Source of the DNA: Paraconexibacter algicola
GTDB lineage: Bacteria; Actinomycetota; Thermoleophilia; Solirubrobacterales; Solirubrobacteraceae
Direction: 5' to 3'
Length of the DNA: 64,000 nt
Assembly: GCF_003044185.1 (NCBI RefSeq)
Contig: NZ_PYYB01000003.1
Coordinates: 372,001 to 436,000, forward strand
Shown here: in pieces, positions 57,337 through 64,000 of the stretch
How positions within the stretch are numbered: the stretch's first letter is position 1
How the letters are laid out: every line of letters begins with the position of its first letter
Notes under the pieces: model-generated
What the model saw: only the letters and a program-made list of their open reading frames with translations
Databases searched by the model: none
Told to the model about the DNA's origin: nothing
Translations under genes and position numbers: made by a program

Positions 57337-58500
57337 ATGTCCGATCTGCAGGGCGAGCTCAAGAAGCTCGCCGACGACCTCCACTCGACGTTCGAGTCCG
57401 AGTTCAAGGGCCGGATGGAGCAGGCCGAGCAGGAGGCGAAGAAGCACGGCGAGGAGTTCGCCGAGACGAAGGCCGCGGTCGACCGCGTGCAGGACCGCCT
57501 CGACGAGATCGAGGTCAAGTTCCAGCAGGCGACGCTCGCCCCCGCGGCGCGCGCCGGCGAGGCGCCGCAGGAGGTCAAGGACTTCCTCGGGTTCGTCCGG
57601 TCCGGCAAGCTGCCGGAGGAGACCAAGGTCATGGCGCTGCGCGACGAGTCGCTCGGCGGCGTCCTCGCTCCCGCGGAGTACATCGCGGAGGTGATCAAGG
57701 GCATCGTGCAGTACAGCCCGATCCGGAACGTCGCGCGCGTCCGGCAGACCTCCCGCACGTCCGTGCAGGCCCCGAAGCGCACCGGCAACTTCGCCGCGCA
57801 GTGGGTCGACGAGATCGCGACGCGCACGGAGACCACCGGGCGCACGTACGGGCTCGAGGAGATCCCGACCCACGAGCTCTACGCTCGCGTGATCGTGTCC
57901 AACTGGGACCTCGAGGACCCGGTCGTCAACCTCGAGGCCGACCTCAACGACGCGATGAGCGAGCAGTTCGGCGTCGCGGAGGGCAGCGCGTTCGTGACCG
58001 GCAACGGCGTCAAGAAGCCCGAGGGCTTCCTGACGAACGCGGACATCGAGCTCGTCCCGAACGGCGGCGCGTCGTTCGCGTCGGCGGACAAGCTGATCGA
58101 CCTCCAGTTCGCGCTCAAGGAGCAGTACTGGCAGAACGCGTCCTGGGCGCTGAACCGGCTGTCGCTGCGCGACATCCGCAAGCTCAAGGACACGACGAAC
58201 AACTACATCTGGGCGCCGGGTCTCGGCCCCGGTGCCGGCATCACCGGCCAGATCCCCGCGACGATCCTCGGGTCGCCGTACACGATCTGCCCGGACATGC
58301 CGACCGCCGCGAGCAACGCGAAGACCGTCACCTACGGCGACTTCCAGAAGGCGTACTGGATCGTGGACCGCATCGAGATGTCGATGCTCCGCGACCCGTT
58401 CAGCGCGGCCGGGAACGGGCAGGTCATCCTGCACGCCCGCAAGCGCGTCGGCGGGCAGGTCGTCCTGTCCGAGGCCCTCAAGACGCTGCAGATGGCGTAG
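57337..58500 (+). CDS. Major capsid protein (HK97 fold)
   Basis: ATG preceded by GAGGAGG; 387 residues. The first 75 residues form a coiled coil (ELKKLADDLHSTFESEFKGR), the delta scaffold domain probably removed by the protease. DFLGFVRSGKLPEE and ESLGGVLAPAEYIAEVIKGI start the HK97 core. YGLEEIPTHELYARVIVSNW and AEGSAFVTGNGVKKPEGFL are typical HK97-like capsid stretches. Confidence 0.95.
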   Translation: MSDLQGELKKLADDLHSTFESEFKGRMEQAEQEAKKHGEEFAETKAAVDRVQDRLDEIEVKFQQATLAPAARAGEAPQEVKDFLGFVRSGKLPEETKVMALRDESLGGVLAPAEYIAEVIKGIVQYSPIRNVARVRQTSRTSVQAPKRTGNFAAQWVDEIATRTETTGRTYGLEEIPTHELYARVIVSNWDLEDPVVNLEADLNDAMSEQFGVAEGSAFVTGNGVKKPEGFLTNADIELVPNGGASFASADKLIDLQFALKEQYWQNASWALNRLSLRDIRKLKDTTNNYIWAPGLGPGAGITGQIPATILGSPYTICPDMPTAASNAKTVTYGDFQKAYWIVDRIEMSMLRDPFSAAGNGQVILHARKRVGGQVVLSEALKTLQMA

Positions 58501-58516
58501 AAGGGAGTCAGCGATC

Positions 58517-58909
58517 ATGCCCTCTCGCGAGAACGCGCTCCACCAGGACCCGAAGACCACCCTCGCCCCGCAGTCGATCGGTGGTGCCGTGACCGGTACC
58601 GGCGTCGACCTGGCCGGCTGCGAGGCCGCGACGATCATCGTCGAGACCGGGGCGGCCTCGACGGTCGCCACGATCAAGGTGCAGGAGTCGGACGACAACT
58701 CGACGTTCACGGACGTCGCCGACGCGGACCTGATCGGCCTGACCGGCAACCCGTCCGGGTTCGCGACGACCGCGTCGTCGATCCGGAAGGTCGCGTACGT
58801 CGGCGGCAAGCGGTACGTGCGCGTGTCGACGACCGCCGGCTCGGCCGCGCTGCTGTCGGCGTGCGTCGTCCGCACGCGGCTGCGTCACGTCGGCGGCGTC
58901 GCCGTCTAG
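58517..58909 (+). CDS. Capsid-associated structural protein, 130 residues
   Basis: ATG after a short spacer (GGGAG 10 nt upstream). CEAATIIVETGAASTVATIK, VQESDDNSTFTDVADADLIG and VAYVGGKRYVRVSTTAGS describe a small all-beta sandwich found in many phage structural proteins. It directly follows the major capsid gene, so decoration of the shell is the likely role. A strong hairpin follows. Confidence 0.6.
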   Translation: MPSRENALHQDPKTTLAPQSIGGAVTGTGVDLAGCEAATIIVETGAASTVATIKVQESDDNSTFTDVADADLIGLTGNPSGFATTASSIRKVAYVGGKRYVRVSTTAGSAALLSACVVRTRLRHVGGVAV

Positions 58910-58931
58910 CACCGACCCCCCCGGCGCTCGA

Positions 58932-58984
58932 GCGCCCCGCCCCCGCCGCGGCCTGACCGGGTCGCGGCGCGGGGGTCGGGGCGC
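58932..58984 (+). terminator. Imperfect 22-bp hairpin after the capsid genes
   Basis: GCGCCCCG (58932-58939) pairs with CGGGGCGC (58977-58984), CCCCCGC (58940-58946) with GCGGGGG (58969-58975), and CGCGGCC (58947-58953) with GGTCGCG (58960-58966). One- and two-base bulges interrupt the stem and the loop is 6 nt. No T-tract. It probably terminates or attenuates transcription, keeping capsid expression above downstream genes. Confidence 0.6.
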
Positions 58985-59014
58985 CGCGCGCCCGACCCCG
59001 GAAGGCAGGACCAG

Positions 59015-59308
59015 ATGAAGATCAAGATGACCGAGGACGCGCCCGGGAGCCCGGACGGCGTCCGCGTCGAGCAGTACGAGAAGGGCGAGACCTACGAGGT
59101 CCCGGACGCGCTCGGCGAGGCGCTCGTCGACCACGGGTTCGCGAAGGCGATCGGCCGGCGCCCGAGCGCCGCGGAGAAGGACGCCGAGAAGGACGCCGAC
59201 GCGGAGAAGGACGCCGACGCGGAGAAGGACGCCGACGCGGTCGAGGACTCCGCGCCCGCGGCGCCGGTCGAGGACAAGCAGGACAAGCCCGCGAAGGCGG
59301 AGGCGTAG
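59015..59308 (+). CDS. Small phage protein with EKDAD repeats, 97 residues
   Basis: ATG with GGAAGG upstream. The N-terminal half (KIKMTEDAPGSPDGVRVEQY, YEVPDALGEALVDHGFAKAI) is a compact domain seen in short phage head proteins. The second half is a charged tail of repeated AEKDAD units. The tail probably stays disordered. Position suggests a minor head component. Confidence 0.55.
   Translation: MKIKMTEDAPGSPDGVRVEQYEKGETYEVPDALGEALVDHGFAKAIGRRPSAAEKDAEKDADAEKDADAEKDADAVEDSAPAAPVEDKQDKPAKAEA
59171..59239 (+). repeat. Short tandem repeat, unit GCGGAGAAGGACGCCGAC
   Basis: Two exact 18-bp copies (59201-59218, 59219-59236) are preceded by two partial copies. They encode AEKDAD and keep the reading frame. 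Likely variable in copy number. Confidence 0.75.
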
Positions 59309-59315
59309 CAGGACG

Positions 59316-60311
59316 ATGGACGTCAGCGTCGACGCGACCCTCATCGCCGACGCGGGGGGAACCTCGCGCCCGGTGCGTGTCGGTGGCCCCGACTCGGACT
59401 TCGCCACCGGGGCGACCGGGGCGGCGACGCAGACGACCCTCGCAGCGGTCCTCGCCGAGCTCGCAGGGAAGCTCGAACCGAGCGATCTCGCGGCGCTCGC
59501 GACGGCGGCGAAGCAGGACGAGACCCGCGCGGTGCTCGCCGCGATCGCGGACGCGCTCGCCGGCACGCTCACCGTGACCGGGAGCGTGAGCACCGGCGGG
59601 CTGACCGACGGGCAGTTGCGCGCCGCGCCGGTGCCGGTCGCGACCGGCGCTGTCGCGCTCGACGCCGCGACCCTCGCCGCGCTCGAGAGCATCCAGGCCG
59701 CGGTGGCGGGCACGGTCGCGCTCGACGCGACGACCCTCGCCGCACTGGAACAGATCACGGTCTCGGGCGAGGTCGCGCTGACGTCCGGCACGCTCGCCGC
59801 ATTGGAGTCGGTCACGGCGGCCGTGACGGGCACGGTCGATCTCGGGGCGGGCACGCTCGCCGCGCTCGAGTCCGTGACGGCGACGATCGCCGGGTCGGTC
59901 GCGGTCACCGGCCCGCTGACGGACGCGCAACTGCGCGCGTCCGCGGTCCCCGTGAGCGCCGCCGCGCTGCCGCTCCCCGCCGGGGCGGCGACCGAAGCAA
60001 CGCTCGCCGGCCGGTACGCGGGCGGGAAGCTCGCCGCGGTCGCGACCGTCACCGCGTCCGGGGACACGACGATCGTCACCCCGGCAGCCGGGAAGGCGAT
60101 CCGCCTCTACTGGATCACGGCGATCAACGACCCCGACGAGGCGACATCCCCGCTGATCCGCGTGTCGCTCGGATCGAGCGAGGTCTACCGCGGCTACGCG
60201 ATCTCCCACTGGGAAGTCTTCACCGGCGCGACCAACGCGCCGCTCACCGTCAACCTCAGCGGCGCCGCCTCGGTCGCCGTCACCGCGCACTACCAGGAGA
60301 TCACCCCGTGA
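59316..60311 (+). CDS. Repeat-rich structural protein (fibre-like), 331 residues
   Basis: ATG with AGGA upstream. After a start typical of such proteins (TSRPVRVGGPDSDFATGATG), the body repeats units such as GTVALDATTLAALEQITVSG and GTVDLGAGTLAALESVTATI, each alternating a beta strand with TLAALESV. This could form a triple-stranded fibre. The last 90 residues (AAGKAIRLYWITAINDPDEA) look like a folded beta domain. It lies between capsid and connector genes, so a capsid fibre is possible. Overlaps the next gene by 4 nt. Confidence 0.55.
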   Translation: MDVSVDATLIADAGGTSRPVRVGGPDSDFATGATGAATQTTLAAVLAELAGKLEPSDLAALATAAKQDETRAVLAAIADALAGTLTVTGSVSTGGLTDGQLRAAPVPVATGAVALDAATLAALESIQAAVAGTVALDATTLAALEQITVSGEVALTSGTLAALESVTAAVTGTVDLGAGTLAALESVTATIAGSVAVTGPLTDAQLRASAVPVSAAALPLPAGAATEATLAGRYAGGKLAAVATVTASGDTTIVTPAAGKAIRLYWITAINDPDEATSPLIRVSLGSSEVYRGYAISHWEVFTGATNAPLTVNLSGAASVAVTAHYQEITP

Positions 60312-60865
60312 CCCGACCCGACGGCATCCGCATCCCGCATCTTCCGCAGCGTCGCCCGTCCGCGTCCGGCCGGCGCACCCACCTGTTCATGGCCATGCAC
60401 GCGGTCGTGGAGCCCGACGGGTCGGTCGCGTGGCAGGAGGACGACTGGGGCGTCAACGCGCTCCACGACGCCGGTGAGCAGTCGATGCTGAACGTGTACC
60501 TGCGCGAGCAGGCGAACCCGACGAAGTTCCTCGCCCTGCTCAACGACGCGACCGTCGCGGAGACCGACGGCACCATGAGCGCGGTCACGGAGGCGAAGAC
60601 GCCCGGGTCGGACGGGTACTCGCGCCAGCAGATCCTGTCGACCGACTGGACGGACAACGGTCTCGTCGGCGGCGACTACCGGTTCAGCGCGGCGGAAGAG
60701 ACGTTCGGGCCGATCAGCGGGACGGCGATGACCGTGACGCACTCCGCGATCTGCACGACCTCGACCGGTGCCGGTCTGCTGCTCGCGACTCTCGCGACGA
60801 GCGCGACGACCACGGTGGCGGTCAACCAGAGCTTCAAGGTCATCTTCCGCTGGACGCAGCAGTAG
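60308..60865 (+). CDS. Phage structural protein, 185 residues
   Basis: ATG overlapping the upstream stop. DDWGVNALHDAGEQSMLNVY and EQANPTKFLALLNDATVAET, then FSAAEETFGPISGTAMTVTH, describe a beta-rich protein common among phage tail or head genes of unknown role. The C-terminal SFKVIFRWTQQ resembles the edge strand of a virion domain. Confidence 0.55.
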   Translation: MTRPDGIRIPHLPQRRPSASGRRTHLFMAMHAVVEPDGSVAWQEDDWGVNALHDAGEQSMLNVYLREQANPTKFLALLNDATVAETDGTMSAVTEAKTPGSDGYSRQQILSTDWTDNGLVGGDYRFSAAEETFGPISGTAMTVTHSAICTTSTGAGLLLATLATSATTTVAVNQSFKVIFRWTQQ

Positions 60866-60869
60866 CCCC

Positions 60870-61022
60870 ATGCGTGTGACGGGTCGCTTGACGCTCGTGT
60901 TCGCGTCACCGCAGGAGATGAGCGACGCTGTTGCGAGCGCGGTCGAGTCGCCACATTTCACGCTCGTGGAGGTCGATGAGTCCGCGCTGCGGGTCGTCGT
61001 GGACGTCGACCAGGGCGAGTAG
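60870..61022 (+). CDS. Hypothetical phage mini-protein, 50 residues
   Basis: ATG 4 nt after the previous stop. The product reads MRVTGRLTLVFASPQEMSDA, then VESPHFTLVEVDESALRVVV. A short beta-alpha-beta unit. Its stop touches the next start codon. Unknown. Confidence 0.45.
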   Translation: MRVTGRLTLVFASPQEMSDAVASAVESPHFTLVEVDESALRVVVDVDQGE

Positions 61023-62522
61023 ATGCCTACGCGGTCGCTGCGCAACGACGGGAAGATCCTGCAGACGTTCACGGCGACCGAGTCGTGGACCGTCCCCGCC
61101 GGGGTCGAGTCCGTGGAGGTCCAGTGCTGGGGCGGTGGCGGCAGCGGACGGGCGGGCGTCGTGCTCGGCGCGTCCGGTGGCGGCGGCGGTGGCGGCGCGT
61201 ACGCGCGCAACCCGGCAGTCCCCGTAACCCCGGGGGAGACGCTTACCGTCACGGTCGGCGCTGGCGGGGCGAGCGGTGCGGCAGGCGGCGACAGCCACTT
61301 CCGGAACGCCGCGACGGTCATGGCGAAGGGCGGATCGTCCGGTGGCGCGGCTGCGGCCGGTGCTGCGGGGGGTACCGCTGCGGCGTCTGTCGGCACCGTG
61401 AAGTTCAGCGGCGGCAACGGCGCGACGTCCCGCGGCGGCAACGGCGGCGGCGGCGGCGGTGGGGCCGGTGACGCGGCTGCGGGCGGCAACGGCGGCACTC
61501 CTCCGGCGGGAGGCGCCGGAGGAACCGCCGGTGGTGGCGCGGGCGGCAATGGCGCAACGACTGTGAGTTCGTCAGTGGCGGGTACCGCCCCCGGTGGCGC
61601 TGGCGGCGGCGGCGACAACGTGGTCAACACGGGCGCTCAGACCGGAGCGCGCGGGCAGGTGCTCGTCGCGTACACCGAGGTCGCGCTCCTCACCACCACG
61701 ACCGTTCACGCCGGAGACGAAGCGCTCGCGCAGATCATCGACATGACCACGGTGGCGGCGCACACCGGCGACGAGTCGCTCGCGGACACCGTCGACATGA
61801 CCACGGTGGCGGCGCACGCGGCCGACGACGCGCTCGCCGACACGCTCGACCTGGCCACGGTCGCGACGCACACCGCTGACGACGCGCTCGCCGAAACGCA
61901 GGACCTCGCCACGGTCGCCGCCCACGCGGCCAGCGAGGCCCTCGCGCAGACCCAGGACATGACCACCGTCGCCGCGCATACCGGGGCGGACGCGATCGCG
62001 CAGACCCAAGACCTCACCACGCTCGCCGCGCACGCCGGGGCGGACGCGCTCGCCGAAACGCAGGACCTCGCAACGGCGGGCCGCCAGCAGACGGACGCCG
62101 CGCGGATCAGCCCCGGGCTCGGCGGCACGAGCCGCAACGCCGCCGGCACCACGACCGTGCTCGGCGCATCGGTCAGCGTCCACCGCGACGACACCGACCA
62201 GCCGGTCGCGTCGCTCACGACCGACCCGGCGTGGGCGACCGAGCTCGACCCCGCGTACACGTACTGGATCAGCTACTGGAAGGCCGGCACACCGGACCGT
62301 GGGTACCGCACGAACCGCGACATCCCGCCCGTCGAGACCATCGTGCAGATCGACGCCGCCGGTGACCCCAGCGTCGGGGCGCCCACCGACGCCCCGTACG
62401 TCCTCGGCGCCGGCGATCCACCCATCGAGGACATCGACGGGTACCTGACGCCGTTCGGCCCGCAGACCGGCGGCGGCGGGGACACGATCATCGTCCGCAA
62501 GCTCTACCTCTTCGACGACTAG
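61023..62522 (+). CDS. Glycine-rich, tandem-repeat fibre-like protein
   Basis: The 499-residue product has four parts. An N-terminal beta domain (TATESWTVPAGVESVEVQCW) leads into a Gly-rich region (about 40-215) with many GGGG and GGNG runs, as in phage adhesins and tail-fibre tips. Next are seven 18-residue repeats of the form TTVAAHTGDEALAQTQDM (about 224-349). The C-terminal folded domain (YTYWISYWKAGTPDRGYRTN, PPVETIVQIDAAGDPSVGAP) ends with DTIIVRKLYLFDD. Probably a host-recognition or head fibre. Transcribed with the connector genes. Confidence 0.65.
   Translation: MPTRSLRNDGKILQTFTATESWTVPAGVESVEVQCWGGGGSGRAGVVLGASGGGGGGGAYARNPAVPVTPGETLTVTVGAGGASGAAGGDSHFRNAATVMAKGGSSGGAAAAGAAGGTAAASVGTVKFSGGNGATSRGGNGGGGGGGAGDAAAGGNGGTPPAGGAGGTAGGGAGGNGATTVSSSVAGTAPGGAGGGGDNVVNTGAQTGARGQVLVAYTEVALLTTTTVHAGDEALAQIIDMTTVAAHTGDESLADTVDMTTVAAHAADDALADTLDLATVATHTADDALAETQDLATVAAHAASEALAQTQDMTTVAAHTGADAIAQTQDLTTLAAHAGADALAETQDLATAGRQQTDAARISPGLGGTSRNAAGTTTVLGASVSVHRDDTDQPVASLTTDPAWATELDPAYTYWISYWKAGTPDRGYRTNRDIPPVETIVQIDAAGDPSVGAPTDAPYVLGAGDPPIEDIDGYLTPFGPQTGGGGDTIIVRKLYLFDD
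61692..62069 (+). repeat. Seven tandem 54-bp repeats within the fibre-like gene
   Basis: Seven in-frame units of exactly 54 bp start at 61692, 61746, 61800, 61854, 61908, 61962 and 62016, with a decayed eighth at 62070. The encoded consensus is TTVAAHxGxDALAxTQDL. The units differ at many third positions, so the array is old rather than a recent slippage product. Confidence 0.85.
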
Positions 62523-62531
62523 GCGGACGGC

Positions 62532-62687
62532 ATGGACCTGCACGCGACGTTCACGCTGACCCTGCCCGACCCGGACCCCGTGCTCGTCACGAACGGCCCG
62601 ACCCTCGCGACCGCAAGCGCGCCGCCGACCATCGCCGGGGCGGCGCGCGGCCCCGCCGGCACCCCGACCCCGGGAGCGACCACCTGA
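62532..62687 (+). CDS. Hypothetical phage mini-protein, 51 residues
   Basis: ATG at 62532 with GGCGGACGG just upstream; the product reads MDLHATFTLTLPDPDPVLVT and continues with a Pro/Ala-rich tail. The stop shares one base with the connector gene start (TGATG). Coding status rests on this tight packing. Confidence 0.4.
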   Translation: MDLHATFTLTLPDPDPVLVTNGPTLATASAPPTIAGAARGPAGTPTPGATT

Positions 62688-63547
62688 TGCCCTTCGCCCA
62701 CAGCTTCACCGGGGTCACCCCGCCCGCCCGGTACGACGGCCTCCCGTGGACCCACATCCTCATCGAGGAGGCGACCGCCGCCACCGGCCCGTGGACGCTG
62801 ATCGACTCGCAGACCGTCCCGGTCGACGCGACCCCCGAGACCCCGAACCCGGTCAACGTCACGACGACCGCGGCGACCGTCGCGACCGGCTGGTTCCGCC
62901 TGCGGTTCCGGGACGCCGCGAACGCCCTCTCCGGCTACACCGTGCCGATCCTCAGCCCGTCGACCGCGTCCGGGACGCCGCTCACGACGCTCGAGCGCGT
63001 CCGCCGGTTCCTGCAGCTGCAGCCCGGCGACACCGACCAGGACGCGACGATCGTCGAGCTCATCGACTCCGCGTCCCGCGTGATCATCGACGAGTACCAG
63101 CGCGAGTTCGCCGGCGGCCCGACCGCCGCCGCGCGCACCTTCGAGTTCGACCGCGAAGCCCCGTACGTGTCCCTCGAGCCGTACGACCTCCGGACGCTCA
63201 CGTCGGTCACCCTCGCCGGGGTCACGCTCACGAACGGCACCGACTTCCGCACCCGCCCGCTCCCCGCCCGGCACGGCGTCACCACCGGACTGCTCGTCCA
63301 GAACACGACGAGCACCCGCACCGCGGACCGGTACGCGCCGCTCGTCGTCACCGGCGACTGGGGATTCGCGACGATCCCCTCCGACGTCGAGCACTGGGCG
63401 ACCGTCACGGTCGCGACATGGCTGCGCCGCGACGTCGCCGCGTTCAACGCGACGTTCAGCATCGCCGAGGACCGCGTCGAGCGCCCCCGCGCGCTCCCCG
63501 ACGCCGCCCGCGCCGGCCTCGAGCACTACCGGCGCTTCTACGCGTAG
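62687..63547 (+). CDS. Head-tail connector protein (gp6-like) with N-terminal beta domain
   Basis: The 286-residue product has an N-terminal fibronectin/Ig-like part (WTHILIEEATAATGPWTLID, GWFRLRFRDAANALSGY). From residue about 104 it matches the HK97 gp6-like connector: LERVRRFLQLQPGDTDQDAT, IDSASRVIIDEYQREF, then a beta core (YDLRTLTSVTLAGVTLTNGT) and WGFATIPSDVEHWATVTVAT. Gp6 rings join portal to tail. The extra N-terminal domain is not usual for gp6 proteins. Confidence 0.75.
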   Translation: MPFAHSFTGVTPPARYDGLPWTHILIEEATAATGPWTLIDSQTVPVDATPETPNPVNVTTTAATVATGWFRLRFRDAANALSGYTVPILSPSTASGTPLTTLERVRRFLQLQPGDTDQDATIVELIDSASRVIIDEYQREFAGGPTAAARTFEFDREAPYVSLEPYDLRTLTSVTLAGVTLTNGTDFRTRPLPARHGVTTGLLVQNTTSTRTADRYAPLVVTGDWGFATIPSDVEHWATVTVATWLRRDVAAFNATFSIAEDRVERPRALPDAARAGLEHYRRFYA

Positions 63548-64000
63548 ATGCTCGTCCACGCGAACATCGACACGACCGACCCGGTCCGCGCGCTCCGCGA
63601 AGTCGAGGCGCGCCTCCCCGACACCACGAAGGCCGCGGTCGTGAAGGTCGCCGGACGGGTCGTCGAGCCGCGCGCCCGCGCCGACGCCGCAAAGCACGTC
63701 GGCCGGTTCGCGAGCGCCGTGACCGTCAAGGAAGGCCGCAACGGCGCGTACCTGACCGGCGGCACCGGACTGCCCGGCCGCGTCATCGGCCTCGCCGAGT
63801 TCGGCGGCACCGTCCGCACCCCGATCCGGCCGAAGCGCCGCGCCGCGGTCCGCACCCCGCAGGGTCCGCGCGCCGCCGTCCTCGGGCCGCGCACCTACCG
63901 GGCGCGCGAGTTCCTCGTCGGCGCCGTAGAAGCGACCGACGAGCAGACCCGCCGCGAAGTCCTGAGCGAGATCCTGCTCGACTTCGAGCGGGCCGGATTG
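63548..64000 (+). CDS. HK97 gp10-like neck/tail-completion protein, cut by the window edge
   Basis: ATG touching the preceding stop; 151 codons remain open at 64000. RALREVEARLPDTTKAAVVK, AKHVGRFASAVTVKEGRNGA, LAEFGGTVRTPIRPKRR and AREFLVGAVEATDEQTRREV match the gp10-like family that completes the head-tail junction. Typical length is 110-150, so the gene is nearly complete. Confidence 0.75.
   Translation, partial: MLVHANIDTTDPVRALREVEARLPDTTKAAVVKVAGRVVEPRARADAAKHVGRFASAVTVKEGRNGAYLTGGTGLPGRVIGLAEFGGTVRTPIRPKRRAAVRTPQGPRAAVLGPRTYRAREFLVGAVEATDEQTRREVLSEILLDFERAGL

Larger units (their letters stand above)
48799..64000. mobile_element. Tailed-phage (HK97-type) provirus, right end outside the window
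   Basis: Terminase, portal, prohead protease and capsid occur in canonical order on the plus strand from 53447. Small phage-type genes precede them from 49365, and structural genes continue to the window edge. The left boundary is set between the end of the molybdoenzyme gene (48798) and the first phage gene (49365), depending on whether the transglycosylase is phage-borne. No integrase, repressor or clear att repeat is visible, so these should lie beyond 64000. Confidence 0.85.

Noticed and set aside
61692-62069. Regular repeats considered as a CRISPR array
   Set aside because: The 54-bp units are contiguous without spacers, diverge from each other, and form an open coding frame.
48799-64000. 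Integrase, repressor and attachment repeats of the provirus
   Set aside because: I read through all frames of this stretch and found no tyrosine or serine recombinase and no obvious direct repeat. They are probably outside the window.

Overview
The window looks like chromosome from a very GC-rich actinobacterium. GTG starts, 1-4 nt gene overlaps (GTGA, ATGA, TGATG) and leaderless-type promoters are common. A System I (CcmE/CcmF/CcmH) cytochrome c maturation set, a monomeric NADP isocitrate dehydrogenase and HAMP-like tandem-repeat signalling proteins fit class Thermoleophilia, order Solirubrobacterales (Solirubrobacter, Conexibacter or Patulibacter type). That placement is an inference from gene content, not from a marker-gene search.

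Bases 1-48798 are ordinary chromosome. They hold, in order: a cut-off NAD(P)-binding gene; an iron alcohol dehydrogenase with a TldD/TldE-type protease pair; secG and a ccmE-ccmF-ccmI-like cluster; small membrane and zinc-ribbon genes; a HAMP-repeat plus B12-binding operon; a zinc metallopeptidase; a DUF3089 lipoprotein; monomeric icd; an unusual 6-phosphofructokinase; tRNA-Gly(CCC); a second cytochrome c maturation cluster (resA/ccmG-like, ccmH-like, ccdA); a MOSC-domain protein; argS, rlmH and an M48 protease; a phosphoesterase-lipoprotein-Ser/Thr kinase operon; a metallo-beta-lactamase-fold hydrolase; tgt with an EamA transporter; and hsp20. Next comes a divergent MarR-controlled quinone/electrophile detoxification operon (WrbA-type flavoprotein, ring-cleaving dioxygenase-like protein, MhqD-like hydrolase) with three matching 12-bp palindromic operators. 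After it lie a secreted glycosidase-like protein, cspA, the glycolytic operon gap-pgk-tpi-gpmI plus a methyltransferase, a decayed DUF222/HNH gene, rapZ, uvrC, an HDOD-GGDEF regulator and an orphan molybdopterin oxidoreductase.

From about 48.8-49.4 kb to the right edge lies a tailed-phage (HK97-type) provirus, cut by the window end. It begins with a block of tiny genes. Many of these end in the same -STEDGG- peptide because an 18-bp repeat, TTCGACCGAGGACSGGGG, sits at gene junctions and carries the ribosome binding site of the next gene. HNH nuclease, terminase small and large subunits, portal, prohead protease and major capsid follow in canonical order. Then come a strong hairpin, several low-complexity or repeat-rich structural proteins (fibre-like, one with seven exact-length 54-bp repeats), a head-tail connector and a truncated neck protein. 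No integrase is visible, so that end of the provirus should lie beyond 64000.

Observations most worth following: the phage start-associated repeats and a gene fused through one of them; the MarR operator array over a quinone-detoxification operon; the HAMP-repeat/B12 operon; a CcmE with Cys and Phe at the heme-binding positions; a phosphofructokinase with altered active-site motifs; a 30-bp perfect palindrome next to a truncated HNH gene; and fibre-like genes lying between capsid and connector.
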